From positions 1 to 64,000 of the forward strand of contig CAUYUJ010016299.1 in assembly GCA_963575745.1 (NCBI GenBank): a stretch of 64,000 nucleotides of DNA, given 5' to 3'. Under the pieces are notes generated by a model. The model saw only the letters and a program-made list of their open reading frames with translations, made no database searches and was not told the DNA's origin. The DNA is from Prorocentrum cordatum. Lineage: Eukaryota; Sar; Dinophyceae; Prorocentrales; Prorocentraceae. Positions 41,500 to 52,648 of this stretch are shown one piece after another; within the stretch, counting starts at the first letter, position 1, and the number at the start of each line of letters is the position of its first letter. The translations under genes and the position numbers were made by a program.

Positions 41500-43860
41500 T
41501 TTGTTAGCAGGGCCCCTTAGGGGTGTGGGATCTTCCGGACCCCCTGGGGGTTCTGGAGGCCTCCTGGAGGCCTGGAGAGCCGTCGGAAGGGTGTTGCGGG
41601 CTGCGCGGGAGCGTGTTGGGCCGTTCTTTACGTTCTGGGGGCTCCTTGGGGTCGTCATGGGCTGTCCTTCGGCGACTTGGAATCTCCCCCCGGGAAGCCC
41701 GGAGGCGCGGTACCGGCCAGATGTCAGGGGATGTGAAGGACCCCCGAGTAGGAGTCCCACTTTGAAAAAAAGGGGCGATTCTGGGAATTCCCTATTTTTT
41801 CAAAATCCTCGATCTTCGAGGGTTGGAAGCGGGAAAACGTGAGAAGGCGAAAAACATTAGAAAAACCATGGGACATCAACGATTTTACCCTCTTTGGGCT
41901 CTCTGGGACGGCTCTCGCAGCTCTCTTGGGCTGTTCTTGGAGCCTCGTCGGGGTCTTTCTGGGGCCTCTCAGGGATCCGGGGTTTGTTTGGGGCCTCTGG
42001 GTGGTCCCTGAGGCCTTTCGGAGGTCTCTGGAAGCCTCCTGCTCCCGCTCTTGGCCCCATCTTGGGCCTGTTCTGGGGTGGTCTGGGGCTGGCCTGGGCG
42101 CCTCTTCGGCAGTCTTGGAGCCTTCTTGGCCCGTCTTGGGGCCGTCCTGAGGGTCTCTTGGGTGGTCTTGGGGCGGTCTTGGGGGCCTCGTCGGCGCTCT
42201 TGGACCGTTGGAAGCTCGAAAACGCGAGAAGCCAAAAACATTGACAAAACAACACATGAAAATCTACGATTTTGGCCTCTTCGGGCTGTCCCGGGACGCC
42301 TCTCGGACCTCTCTTGGGGTCTCTTGGAGGTTACCTGGGAGCCTCGAGAGCCATCGGAAGGCTGACTTGGGCTGCTTGGGAGCGTTTTGGACCATCCTTT
42401 CGCATTCTGGGGGCTCCTGGGAGGCGTCTCGGGCCCTCCTGGAGCGCTGTGGAGGCCCCCCGGAACGCCCGGGGGAGCGGTACCGGGAGCGTTCCCGAGA
42501 TGTCACGGGGAGGTGTGGCACCCGGGGCCAGGAGCGGCTCTATTGGGGTGCCTCTTGGAGCGTCTTCGGGGCCTCTTTGGGTGTTTTTTCGGGTCTCATG
42601 GGGGCCTCTTGGGGAGTGGGCGCTTCTTGGAGCCTCTTTGGGGGTCTCTTGGGCCAAAGGACGCGAATTTCTGGTTCCTCGTTCCCGTCTTGGGCGCCGC
42701 CTTGGGGCGTTCTTGGGTAGTTGGGGCCCCTCGTGGGCCGTCTTGGCCCCCTCGTGGGCCGTCTTGGAGACCTCTTGGGGGCATCCTCAACCGGCTTGGG
42801 TGCCTCTTGGGCCGTCTTGGACGCAGTGGAGGCCCAAAAGGTGAACACGCCAAAAACATCAGTTTTCCCATAGGAAATCTACGATGTTTGCGTATTGGGG
42901 CTCTATTGGGGTGCCCCTTGGGGCGTGTTCGGGGACTCTTTTTGTGTTTTTTCGGGTCTCTTGGGGACCTCTTGGGGCTTCTTGGGCGCTTCTTGGAGCC
43001 TCCTGGGGTCTCCTGGGGGCCTCTTGGGCCAAATGGCTCGCATTTTCGGTTCCTCGTCCCCGTCTTGGGCGCCGACTTGGGGCGTTGTTGACCGCTTTAG
43101 ACGTCTCGTGGGCCGTCTTGGGCCCGTCTTGGGCCGTCTTGGATCCCTCTTGGGGGTATCCTCGACCGTCTTGGGTGCCTCTCGGGCCGTCTTGGACGCA
43201 GTGGAAGCCCCAAAGGCAAACACGCCAAAAATATCAGTTTCCCAATAAGAAATCTGGGATTTTTGCTTATTGGGGCTCAATTGGGGTGCCTCTCGGGAGC
43301 CTCCTCGGGGCCTGTTGGGGCCTCTGGGGGGCCTCTTGGGGCCTCCTGCGGACCTCTTGGGGCCTCCTGGGAGCCTCTGGGGCCGAAAGCTCGGAATTTG
43401 AAAATGGTTGTGCACCCCTGGGACCCCTCTGAGGCTCGTCCTGGGGCTCTCTTGGGCTGTCTTGGGGGCCTCTCGGGCCGTCTTGGGACCCTCTTGGGGT
43501 CGCCTTGGGGCCCTCTTGAGAGCCTGTGGGGCAGTCTTGGGGGCCTCTTGGGCCGTCTTGGACGCAGTGAAGCCCAAAAGGAGAACACGCCAAAAATATC
43601 AGTTCCCCCATAAGAAATCTGCGATGTTTGCTGAAATCAACGATTCTTGCTTACTGGGCCTCTCTCGGAGTGCCTCTTGGGGCGTCTTCGGGACCGTCGG
43701 GTGCCTTCTTGGCGTCATGGGAGTCGTCTTGAAAGGCATCTGGAGCCATCGCTGCGGCCTCCTGGGGCCTCTCTGCAGCCTCTTGGGGCCCTGTTGGCCC
43801 CGGGTCGCCGCAACCCCGTAAAAACACAAGGACAACGACGCCCTGGCTCCACATTTGCGG
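41500..43860. repeat. TCTTGGGGCC satellite with ~370-bp higher-order units
   Basis: Degenerate 10-12 bp words (TCTTGGGGCC, TCTTGGGCCG) make up most of the sequence. An AT-richer landmark (TTGGACGCAGTGGAGGCCC, AACACGCCAAAAACATCAG, AAATCTACGATGTTTG) recurs near 41823, 42208, 42820, 43193 and 43556. Adjacent landmarks are 363-385 bp apart, with one interval of about 612 bp. Long frames such as LGASWAVLGPSWG (+) or APKTAQEAPRRPK (-) are artefacts of the repeat. Confidence 0.85.
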
Positions 43861-43904
43861 TCGTGGTCGTGGCCCCCGGCCCCCGGACCCGGTCCCCTGT
43901 TATA

Positions 43905-44242
43905 TGTATGTATGCATACATACAGGTATACATGCATATATGCACACATACATACATGCATGCATGTATGCATGTATGCATGCATACATACATACCTACA
44001 AGCATACCGACCTACCTACCTACCTACCTACCTACCTGCCTGCCTACCTACCTACCTACCTACCTACCTACCTACCTACCTACCGACATGCATGCATACA
44101 TTCGTACATGCGGACATACATGTCTACATACACGCATGTGTACACAAGATACATGCATATATGCATGCATGCATGCATACATACATGCACAACTACATAG
44201 ATGCATGCATACATACATACATACATACATACATACATGCAT

Positions 44243-44280
<38 letters not shown>

Positions 44281-44520
44281 TATACATACCTATATGCATA
44301 CATGCGTACATGCATACATGCATACATACATACACACATACATACATACATACATACATACATACATACATACATGCATACATACATACATACACACATG
44401 CATATATACATGCATACATACTTATATACATTCATGCATGCGATGCCATAACATACCTTACCATACCATATACATACATGCATGCGTGCATCTATGCACA
44501 TGCATACAAATGATACCGGA
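43905..44520. repeat. CATA/CCTA/CAGA tetranucleotide arrays
   Basis: ATAC arrays with inserts of CCTA (43995-44085) and CAGA (44243-44280). Confidence 0.95.
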
Positions 44521-44544
44521 TAATCAACAATCAAAGTCTTGTTA

Positions 44545-45075
44545 GTGCTATAGATATATGGGGCTATTGGGCTACAGGGCGATGGGGCTTTGGGCTATAG
44601 GGCTATGGAACTATAGGGCTATAGGGTCACAGGGCTCTAGGTCTATAGGACTATAGGGCTGTAGGGTTATAGGGCCATAGGGCTATAGGGCTGCAGGGCT
44701 ATAGGGTTATGGGGCTATGGAGCTCTGGGGTTGTGGGGAGATAGGGCTATAGGGCCACAGGGCTACGAGTATATAGGGCTAGAGGGCTATAGGGATATAG
44801 GGCTATAGGGGCTATAGGGCTACTGGGTTGTTGGGCTATAAGGCTATAACGCTATGGGGCTAGAGGGCTATTGGGCTATAGAGCTATGGGGCTATTGGGA
44901 TAGGGCTCTAAGGTTACATACCATACCATACATACATACATGGGGCTATGGGGCTATTGGGCTATAGGGCGATGGGGCTATGGGGCTATAGGGCTATGGA
45001 ACTATAGGGCTATAGGGCCATAGGGCCTTAGGGTTATAGGGCCATAAGGCTGTAGGACAATAGGGCTATAAGGCT
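44545..45075. repeat. GGGCTATA minisatellite
   Basis: 8-9 bp units GGGCTATA(G/T) with GGGGCTAT variants, interrupted by a short CATA patch at 44920-44940. Confidence 0.88.
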
Positions 45076-45204
45076 ATATCGCACCCGGGCACCCGGGCAT
45101 CTGGGCAACCGGGCACCCGGGCAGCAGGGCGGGCCGCGGAAATCGGCGGCAAAGCTCGCCTAACCATATGAATCCGCTAGGACCCCAACAGAGGCAAGGT
45201 CTGC

Positions 45205-45865
45205 TATGTATGTATGTATGTAAGTATGTAAGTATGTATGCATGCATGCATGCATGTATGTGTGTATACGTGTATATATGTAGGTATGTATGGATGTGTG
45301 TATGGATATATTGATGTATGCATGTGTGGATGTGTGGATGTATGCATGTATGTGCATACACTCATGCATACCTGCATGCATGCGTGCATGCACACATACA
45401 TACATACATCCATACATACATGCATACATGCATACATACATATGTATACATACATACGACCATGCATACATACGTACGTACATGGATACATAGATAAACA
45501 CATACATGCACACATACATACATACATACATGCATGCACACATGCATGCACACATGAATGCATGCATATAAACAGACATGCATGAATGCATGCAAGCACA
45601 CATACAGACATGCATACATATATGTGTATACATACATACATACATACACAAATGTACATACGTACATACATACACATACAAACCTACATGCATACACGCA
45701 TACAAACATACATACAAGCATACATACACATATGCATACTTACATGCATACGTACATACATACGTATATACATACACCTACACCTACATCTACACCTACA
45801 CACACATACATGCATGCATGCATGCATGCATGCATGCATACATACATACATACATACATCTATGC
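45205..45865. repeat. CATA/TATG tetranucleotide array
   Basis: TATG units switch to CATA units near 45365, forming a loose palindrome. The DIRS-like element begins directly at its right end. Confidence 0.93.
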
Positions 45866-46018
45866 TTGGCGGATTCCTGGGCGCCAGCCTTGCAGATTCA
45901 CAGCACTTTTGCTACAGACAGACCATGCTGATAATCTGTGTGATTGCGGACAAGAAACCGCTCGCATCTAGATGCCATAGCCTCGCACGGGTATTCACCG
46001 CGAGGCAATCACAACTCC
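45866..46018 (-). repeat. Split direct repeat B2
   Basis: TTGGCGGATTCCTGGGCGCC to GCAATCACAACTCC. It matches 46164-46315. Confidence 0.9.
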
Positions 46019-46074
46019 AGTGCAAGTGTAGAAAGGCTCTAACAGTAGGGTGGGACGAAGGGAACCGAGGGAGG

Positions 46075-46157
46075 AAGCTTGAGCATTGATGCAACAACGG
46101 TCGCAACGGCGCCCTCTCATCCTGACTCGCAGAGAACACCAGGCACGCCAGAGCAAT
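46075..46157 (-). repeat. Split direct repeat A2
   Basis: AAGCTTGAGCATTGATGCAA to CACGCCAGAGCAAT. Identical over 83 bp to 52566-52648. Confidence 0.92.
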
Positions 46158-46163
46158 CCATGT

Positions 46164-46315
46164 TTGGCGGATTCCTGGGCGCCAGCCTTGCAGATTCACA
46201 GCACTTTTGCTACAGACAGACCATGCTGATAATCTGTGCGATTGCGGCCCAGAGCTGCTCGCATCTAGATGCCATAGCCTCGCACGGGTATTCACCGCGA
46301 GGCAATCACAACTCC
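46164..46315 (-). repeat. Split direct repeat B1
   Basis: Copy of 45866-46018 lying between the coding region and A2. Confidence 0.9.
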
Positions 46316-46419
46316 GAACTAGAGCGCAAACACTGACACTTTGCGAAACTCTCACACTGGCCGTCAGGCCACATATTTAGTTAAAGTACAGAAAGCTTTA
46401 TTTCGCAACGCTTGCTTGT

Positions 46420-47110
46420 AGGCTCTACTAAGCTCTACACATAACCCTCTGGGATATGGTTCGGCGATGTGGGTAAGAAATCGCCCGGAACTGTCTTTTC
46501 CTTCAAGCACCCTGTGTGGGCACTTTGTAAAACTGCAAACGCCGCGGCCTCGACATCGGGCCCCTTTGAGCCCGGCAAGGTCGAGATGACAAAATCGAAG
46601 GCGAGTTCGTTTACGCCACGGGGTTCCGAAAGCGCAGAAATCGACATCAAGATCGAGAACGTTACTGGAACGGGCAAGCGCTTGGGCCCCTGGGAGACTC
46701 CAAAGCCAGGAGGTTGAAGGATTCTCGATAACTACAGGGACTCTAAGGGATCTGCACAGGGAAAAGAGGCTAAAGCTGAAGCGGGCTAGACGATTACCAC
46801 GGGCAACCTTCAGACAGTCGGCGGGATTCAGGTGCGGGAGTCCGAGGGGGTGCTGAGCGTCTCGAAGCGGCGGGGGTCCATTCGGCCGATTACGAGCCCG
46901 CGACATTGATTGGCACGGAGTAGCTATCCACACCCCTAGGAGCATCCTGCTGCGTACCCAACCCCTGATCAGCTTCTGAATTTTACCAGACGGCGTCATG
47001 AACAATGTCGAGCTCGAAGCAGGCGGTCCCCCTCAGGACTAACCGAAGCGACCGAGAAAGGTTGCCGCTCCCACTGAAGACTTCTAACATGACTTGCTGC
47101 CCAGATTCGT
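46420..47110 (-). CDS. Methyltransferase-like domain of the DIRS-like element
   Basis: Follows the recombinase. The first part, in the frame ending at 46983, reads QQVMLEVFSGSGNLSRSLRL (near 47087), a SAM-binding motif I, then GTACFELDIVHDA. After a frameshift near 47000 it reads GVWIATPCQSMSRARNRP with the Pro-Cys at about 46915, VPVVIENPSTSWLW near 46726, and FCAFGTPWRKRTRLRF. Motif I, a PC(Q) motif and an ENP motif in this order fit a C5-cytosine methyltransferase fold, with ENP in place of the usual ENV. Whether it modifies DNA is not shown. Retrotransposon-borne cytosine methyltransferases are known from dinoflagellates, and DIRS elements of other groups often carry a methyltransferase. 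It ends before repeat B1. Confidence 0.6.
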
Positions 47111-47122
47111 TCACAAAACGAG

Positions 47123-48260
47123 CTAGGTCGCGCAGAGGACGGCGCCAATCGTATCGAGGCTTCGCTTCGCGGTGCCTTGAATGTGGTGTGGGAGCATGTT
47201 CAACTGTTCTTGAATCCGTCCTCCTTTGGCGTACCGCCTCACGGCCTGATCTGTGGCCCAACGACCTCTCTTTTTCACCTCGTCCTGGGTGTGGGCCCGG
47301 ACCAGCAGCTCGCGGCTCGCTCCTCCGTGCCTGAGCTGGTGAAGGGTCAGTGGCAGCAACGGCTGCAGACCACTGTCCCTGGCTGCGGCGGCGAACTTGG
47401 CGTTCCACTCGCTGTGCGTTACGGGGAAGAGAGGGCTGTTCTTGGGACGCTCGCGCAGCAGCTTTTGGAAAAGACCGGGCAGCCAAGGAAAGGCGGGGCT
47501 GTCTACCAGCAGCGAGTCGTCGTACACCCCCGTCTTGCTGGACACCCCGGCTTCCCTTGGATGAAGCGTCACGCTCCAGGTCCCGCGTGGGCCTCCATGA
47601 AGCACCGACGGGGGCACCAGGCTGTTGGTAGTCAGGGAGAGCGCTTCCGAAGGCCTCAGGTACAGGGCGAAGGCCACGGCCGTGAGCTCCGCAAGCACTC
47701 GCTGTCCGGCCTGGATGAGCTGGCGGATGACAAGGCAGCAGGCAGCCCACGGCAGCGGGAGCCTCGACCGAGGTGGAGCCAGCTTGCGCCATCCTCGCGC
47801 AGCTCGGGTCGCACGCGGCAGACTGCTGCACTTCAAGCCCAGGTGGCGGCCCTCGAAGGCCAGCGACGCAAACAACTTCCACGCGTCCGTGCTCTCGCCC
47901 CCCTCCAAGAACTGCTCGTGGAAGTAGATCACCAGGGTCTCGTCCAGTTGCTCCTCGGTCACCGTCACCAAGCGCGAGTGCTCCGCCCAGAGGTAAAAGT
48001 CGTGAGCTCTCCTCTGGTAGTCCCGGCGGGTGGCGGCAGACGCCGACTCCTGCTCCAGAAACGAGTGACCCGCTCCGGGCCTCGGGACGATGTCCCGGCT
48101 GTACCCCTGGCGGCGCTGCAGGCGCCTGGAGGCTCGGCGGTCGCTTTCCACGCGAGCTCGCACACCGAGGCTCGTCGCCGAGGCTGAGGCCGGGCGGCGG
48201 CGAGTCGAGGCCGCGGCCAAGCTGGTCCCTGGTCCGCCCCGACCTCTCGGCAAGCCGCCC
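47123..48260 (-). CDS. Tyrosine recombinase of the DIRS-like element
   Basis: Carried by a 459-codon minus frame (48502-47123). Conserved sequence begins at about residue 140 (ESASAATRRDYQRRAHDFYL), giving a core-binding domain (LDETLVIYFHEQFLEGGEST, ACCLVIRQLIQAGQRVLAEL). The catalytic domain has Arg at about 283 (YLRPSEAL), His-x-x-Arg at 388-391 (HQLRHGGAS), Trp at 415 (KRGRWAT) and the nucleophile Tyr at 424 (VRRYAKGG). All of R, H-x-x-R, W and Y are present, so the active site looks complete. It overlaps the RNase H frame upstream and the methyltransferase frame downstream in other phases. It would resolve the extrachromosomal circle into the target without a target duplication. Confidence 0.85.
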
Positions 48261-48329
48261 CCCACCTGAACAAGGGCTGCTGCGCCTGGCATCTCCAGCG
48301 GCTGCGCGATCCGCCTCAGCTGCAAGGCC

Positions 48330-49004
48330 AGGTCGATTACGCGAGGCTGCGTCAGCACTGTTGTGCTCGGAAGGTACCCAGCGCCAGACAACGCCACAGC
48401 CACTGCACAGAGCCAACGCTGCCACCTGACGGCATACTCGCTGAAGTGGCGCCGATGAGGACCGACCCTTGAGCAAAGCCAGCAACGGGGCCATAGAGTC
48501 ATTTAGGATGACATGAGTGTGTCTGAAATTCCGAGAGCTCCGAAGAAGATGCTTTAGACAGCTGACCAGAGCCCTGCCTTCCAAGATGACCTGGGGCTCC
48601 TCGCGCCCCCAAGGCTTCGAAAGGACACGCTTCCAGACACCACCCCAGACCTCCTTCGAGACGCTCCTGAACTTGGCCTCCGGAGGCTTCGGGAAGACCT
48701 TGATGGGCTCCTCGAACAACAGGCCGTGCGAGGCCTTCAGGACATGGTGGGGCTCGCCGAACCCCGCACTCGTCTTGGTCTCCTCGGTCTCATCCTCCCA
48801 CATGCCGATGTCGAAGGCTCGGGGAGGCATCGACTTCTCGTTGTCTCGCCCAAACCTCCATCGCTCGTTGAAGGACGGCAACTCGACGACCTGATCGTGT
48901 GTGAAATCCTTCTCAGTGATTCCAACCCCCCACCATGAGGCATCAACACAAGAAACCACCTTTGAGAGAGGCCTGCCTGCGTTTCTAAAGCATAGGACCA
49001 ACAA
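48330..49004 (-). CDS. RNase H of the DIRS-like element
   Basis: N-terminal third of a 673-codon minus frame. Residues 14-31 give SKVVSCVDASWWGVGITE (Asp21), 139-153 VILEGRALVSCLKHL (Glu142), 164-178 HVILNDSMAPLLALL (Asp169) and 210-221 VPSEHNSADAAS (Asp218). This is the D-E-D-D set of a retroelement RNase H. After about residue 224 the frame becomes compositionally biased because the recombinase is encoded in another frame. Confidence 0.8.
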
Positions 49005-49028
49005 GGACTTACACCACCGTAGCTCACG

Positions 49029-50647
49029 TCAAACGGATCCCCAGAGGCGTAAAGACCTATGACCTGCTACGCGGATGAACGAGTACACGGCACTCAGAGC
49101 GCTCAGAAGCTCCCGCCTGATGAGGCCCCGAGAGGTATAGTGCGATATGACCCTCCGGAGCGTGTCCCCAGTACAGCGGTCCTGCCTCAAGATCTCCTGG
49201 ATGCCAAGACGTAACCTCCAGCGTAGACGAGGATTCAAGCCGATGACCGCATCATTCGAGCCAAACTCCCAGCCCAAAGTCTGACCACCTACCCCCTCCT
49301 CGACCTCGTGCGTAGGCAACCCGACTCGATTCAGTTCGCGGCCCACGGCCCTGGCGATGTCGCCTGCACGCTCCACAGACCGTGACAATGAGACGAAGTT
49401 GTCAACGTACTCAGTGTGTATGAAATCGTTGCTCAAACTCGGGGCTGGCCTGCGATCAACAAGGAGGTTGCGTGTACTGATGTCTGGGACAAGGGAGCTG
49501 ATGTGCTCATTCAAGGTCTGACAGATCCAAAGACTCACGCTCCAACCCATGGGCGGGCAACGAAAGCATGGGACCACCTTTTGCGAGGGAAGCACAGGAA
49601 TACCCTCGCCAACATGAGAGAGATTGAAGTCGCCTGCTCTGACGGGCGGGAGGCCGAAGTATTTTTGCAGCATGGAGGCAACAGGATGTTGTAGAAGGCA
49701 TCGACGATGTCCACGCCGGCCACGGCGATGGGGTCATCCCCGTCTACGGCGACCTGGCTGAAAGCTCCGCCGGAGGCCAACTCAACCTTGTCGGCCTCGG
49801 CGAAGCGCAATGACGAGTAGCGGCCATCTAGGATCATCCGTAGATCGCCATTTTTCTTGTGAACGAAAAAGAGCCCGACCGAGCACTCGCAGTCCAGCTG
49901 GAAACTCACCAAGTTAGAGTTCACCAGCCGCTGAAGCACCCGCTGATACAACTTAGGGTTACGAAGGTTGGGATCAACGTATAGCCGACGCGGTCCCTCA
50001 GTATGGATACGGTCCAACCCCTGTTCTCGGGGTAACAACAAATCTTGTAAACGGTCAGCGATCTTCCGGCCCACATCCCCAGCCAAGTGCTCTAACGTCT
50101 GCGGAGAGGTCGTAGCGGCAGGCAGGGAAATGCGGTCGACGTTGTCGAAGCCAACCGGGGCGATGGCCACGGCCTCCCCGTGGTGCGCCTGGGACACCCG
50201 AAGCTCCGCAAGGGCTCCTGGGCCGTCGAGATCCAGCGGAGGCTCTCCGAAGCGTCGAACCGCATCTTCCAGCTCCCGGTGTACCTCGACACGGACAGCA
50301 AGCAGCGGATCTCCAGCGGCACGACGCGGAAGGTCGTCATGTCCACTACCACCTAGGTACATGTCGTTGAGAGTCACGACTATCTCATTCACCATGTCGA
50401 GCCTATGATGGCGGCGGTGTACCCGCCGAGCTGCTGTCCGAGAAAGGGTCTTCGTGCTCTGAAGCTCGATGGAGGAAGAAACAGGATCAGGGCGAAGAGG
50501 AATCGGGAAGACATCGCGCTGGCGGCCATCCCGGCGAGAAGAATAGCGGCCCCCACGTACATCACTGACTCCAGGCGGGGAAACTGGAGCCGCCCTCTGA
50601 TGCATCTCGGGCGGGGCGAGGGGCATCCCGTCCGAGGTCACTCTCAT
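49029..50647 (-). CDS. Reverse transcriptase of the DIRS-like element (two frames)
   Basis: Frame one (50647-49535, 370 codons) holds a pre-RT region (RQRDVFPIPLRPD, MVNEIVVTLNDMYLGG), YVDPNLRNPKLYQRVLQRLV, VGLFFVHKKNGDLRMILDGR and VAGVDIVDAFYNILLP with the first catalytic Asp at about 313. A shift near 49670 leads to frame two (49673-49029) with KYFGLPPVRAGDFNLS, FRCPPMGWSVSLWICQTLNE, EYVDNFVSLSRSVERAG (Asp91-Asn92) and TLGWEF. The second Asp of the canonical YxDD is Asn here. Order and spacing of motifs 1-6 are otherwise normal. It lies between gag and RNase H. Confidence 0.8.
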
Positions 50648-52552
50648 TGCCCCGAGAGGGCGCGGCGCTCCTCACGCGCTTTACGCAGCGACTTGAGGAT
50701 GCCCGCGTCCCTCTCGACCATGGCGGACACGTAGTGAAGGAGGTCAGGACACACCATCATCCCCCCGTCCTCCTTCGATGTCCCCGTGAAGGCGGAGGCC
50801 TCGTCTAGGAACGCGAACTTGGCGAAGCCACGGCCGCGGCCGCGCCCCTTCTTGTTCTTGTCCTCCGAGGCCTGTGGGGCTGCATGTAGTGAGCCCTCCG
50901 CCTCCATTGCGTGCACGTATTCGCACAGCTGTGCCTGTCGCATAGCCACCTCGACGCCAACGAGGTCGGGGAGATTCACCTGATCCCAGCAGGCCAAGAA
51001 TTCGATCATCCTCATGATGCTCTCGTAGTGGGCCACCCCGTAGTCATCGTTCGTCAAGTGGTACTGACTCTTGAACTGCGTGAAATGCCCCAGTGGGCCC
51101 CCGCGGCGTCTGTCGATGAAGACGAAGCACCACGCTGCCGAGCGGGGGCCCTCCAGGGGCCAGCCTGGGAGTGGAGTCTGTTCGAACTTGGCGACAGCGT
51201 CTCGAAACTGAATCCGAGGGCGATGGCCATCTGACTGCAGCGAGATCCCCGGGAGCCGGGCGTCCAGTCCAGCCTCAGCGCCAGCATAGAGCGACAGGTT
51301 GAGCGACACCCGCCGGATGCCAATCCAGCCTTTGTCGGTCCTCATGATCCCGACGTCGCCTCCGAGACGCTCCGTCCCATTCAGGGCCACAACCGTCCCG
51401 CGGTCTCCCGCGGCCGTCGTCTCCGTCATCACCCACTCCGGAGCAGCAGGAGCAGCGAAAGGACCAGGGCCCCCGACCGCCACAGGGGCCGCCGCTGCCT
51501 GCCCAGGCGCTCCAGCACCCACAGGTTGAGCAGCGGCTGCACCACCAGCAGCGATCCCGAGACCAGGTCCCCGCGCGGGCCCCACGCCCACCAGGGCGGC
51601 CGCGCCTTCAGCGTTGCCTCCAGCAGCGCCACCGTCGGCTCCGACCAGCTGCTGCCCAGCTCCCTCGCCACGCAGCCCGAAGTCGAAAGCCCGCAGCGCT
51701 CCTCCCGCAGGCAACACAGCAGCGCGGCCCCCAGCGGTCTCCCGAGCCAGGTACGTTTCGTCGGCCACCTGGATCACCGCCGCCATGATTGCGGTCTCCT
51801 CATTCACCGTCAAGCGTCGCCTGAACCCGTATAGCAGCCCTGCGTCCAGGCCCCCGCGGTCACGACGAGTGTCCACAAACCGAACGCCCAGGATGTCAGC
51901 GCTGTCCCTGCTATAATCTTCTTCGTAGACATCGTGATCAGGTGTGCTGCTGATCAACAGCAGACGAGTCTGAGGCCCAGTTGGCGGATCCTCTACTTGC
52001 CCCCAGATCCGACGCTGATGCCATCGCCGCTCGCCGGCGTACAGCACCCACGCCCACGGGCGGACGTCCGCCGGAGGGGCGACCATAGCCTATGGCGGCA
52101 GGAGGCTGTCGGACTCGTAGTCGACACGAGCACACGTTCCTCAGGCAAGAGTATCCCAGGACCACTGCGGCCTGTCCCCAAGCGATCAGCGCGTGGAGCC
52201 ACAGGGCCGCGAACTCCCCCAGCCAGCCGCTTGACCCCGAAGAGCTCTCGGTCGATCCTGCCGCTGGATCCTCACTTGGAGCAGCGACGCCAGGAGGCCC
52301 AGGGTCGTCAGCACTCTCCACCACAGGTGGCGGCTCAGGAGGTGTCGAGCTCGGACCTCCGCCGGCGTTCCCGCCGGCCTGCAAGGAACTCACGCCCGTT
52401 GGACACTGCAGAAGCGGGCAGCTGGGGCAGTGTAGAGTCGGGCACGGCGGGCACCCAGGGCACGCAGGACAAGGCTGTGTCCGCCACCAATATGCTGTGA
52501 AGAGCTGAGTGACAGCGCCCACAAGCCAGATTCCGTTGCGGAGTCCAGGCAT
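50644..52552 (-). CDS. Gag-like ORF1 of the DIRS-like element
   Basis: The N-terminal frame starts at the ATG at 52552 (MPGLRNGIWLVGAVTQLFTA), 13 bp inside the A1 repeat. It has a CPACPGCPPCP run and a second hydrophobic stretch (FAALWLHALIAWGQAAVVLG). Near 52090 the reading passes to a 480-codon frame: PWAWVLYAGERRWHQRRIWG, DVYEEDYSRDSADILGVRFV, a Gly/Ala-rich linker (residues 120-215), WPLEGPRSAAWCFVFIDRRR, YESIMRMIEFLACWDQVNLP and GVEVAMRQAQLCEYVHAMEA. It ends with a Lys/Arg/Gly stretch (KNKKGRGRGRGFAKFAF) and stops at 50644-50646, overlapping the RT frame by 4 bp. The same blocks occur in the decayed element at 3560-4995. The frame change near 52090 could be a frameshift or a small intron. 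Confidence 0.75.
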
Positions 52553-52565
52553 CTGAACGCCACAA

Positions 52566-52648
52566 AAGCTTGAGCATTGATGCAACAACGGTCGCAACGG
52601 CGCCCTCTCATCCTGACTCGCAGAGAACACCAGGCACGCCAGAGCAAT
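52566..52648 (-). repeat. Split direct repeat A1
   Basis: 5' terminal repeat of the element, identical to 46075-46157. Only 13 bp separate it from the gag ATG. Confidence 0.92.

Larger units (their letters stand above)
45866..52648 (-). mobile_element. DIRS-order retroelement (PAT/Ngaro-like) with split direct repeats
   Basis: Read on the minus strand the order is A1 (52648-52566), gag, RT, RNase H, tyrosine recombinase, methyltransferase-like domain, B1 (46315-46164), A2 (46157-46075), B2 (46018-45866). A1 and A2 are identical over 83 bp; B1 and B2 match over 152-153 bp with few changes. This is the split-direct-repeat architecture of PAT/Ngaro-type DIRS elements, which integrate with a tyrosine recombinase and make no target duplication. 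Both flanks are CATA-type tetranucleotide repeat, so the insertion site was a microsatellite. Length 6783 bp. Several frame changes separate the domains. Confidence 0.85.

Noticed and set aside
43010-43045. Spliced-leader-like sequence on the minus strand (AGCCATTTGGCCCAAG)
   Set aside because: It falls inside the GGCC-rich satellite. The neighbouring repeat unit shows the resemblance arises by chance substitution.
41500-43860. Long open frames on both strands (LGASWAVLGPSWG type and APRRPKRAPQ type)
   Set aside because: They track the TCTTGGGGCC satellite and all six frames are similarly open, which is a repeat artefact.
47177-48187. 336-codon + strand ORF
   Set aside because: Antisense shadow of the tyrosine recombinase.
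46983-48300. Continuation of the RNase H frame through the recombinase region
   Set aside because: Between about 48300 and 47120 this frame is Arg/Pro/Gly-biased and meaningless, while another frame encodes the conserved recombinase.
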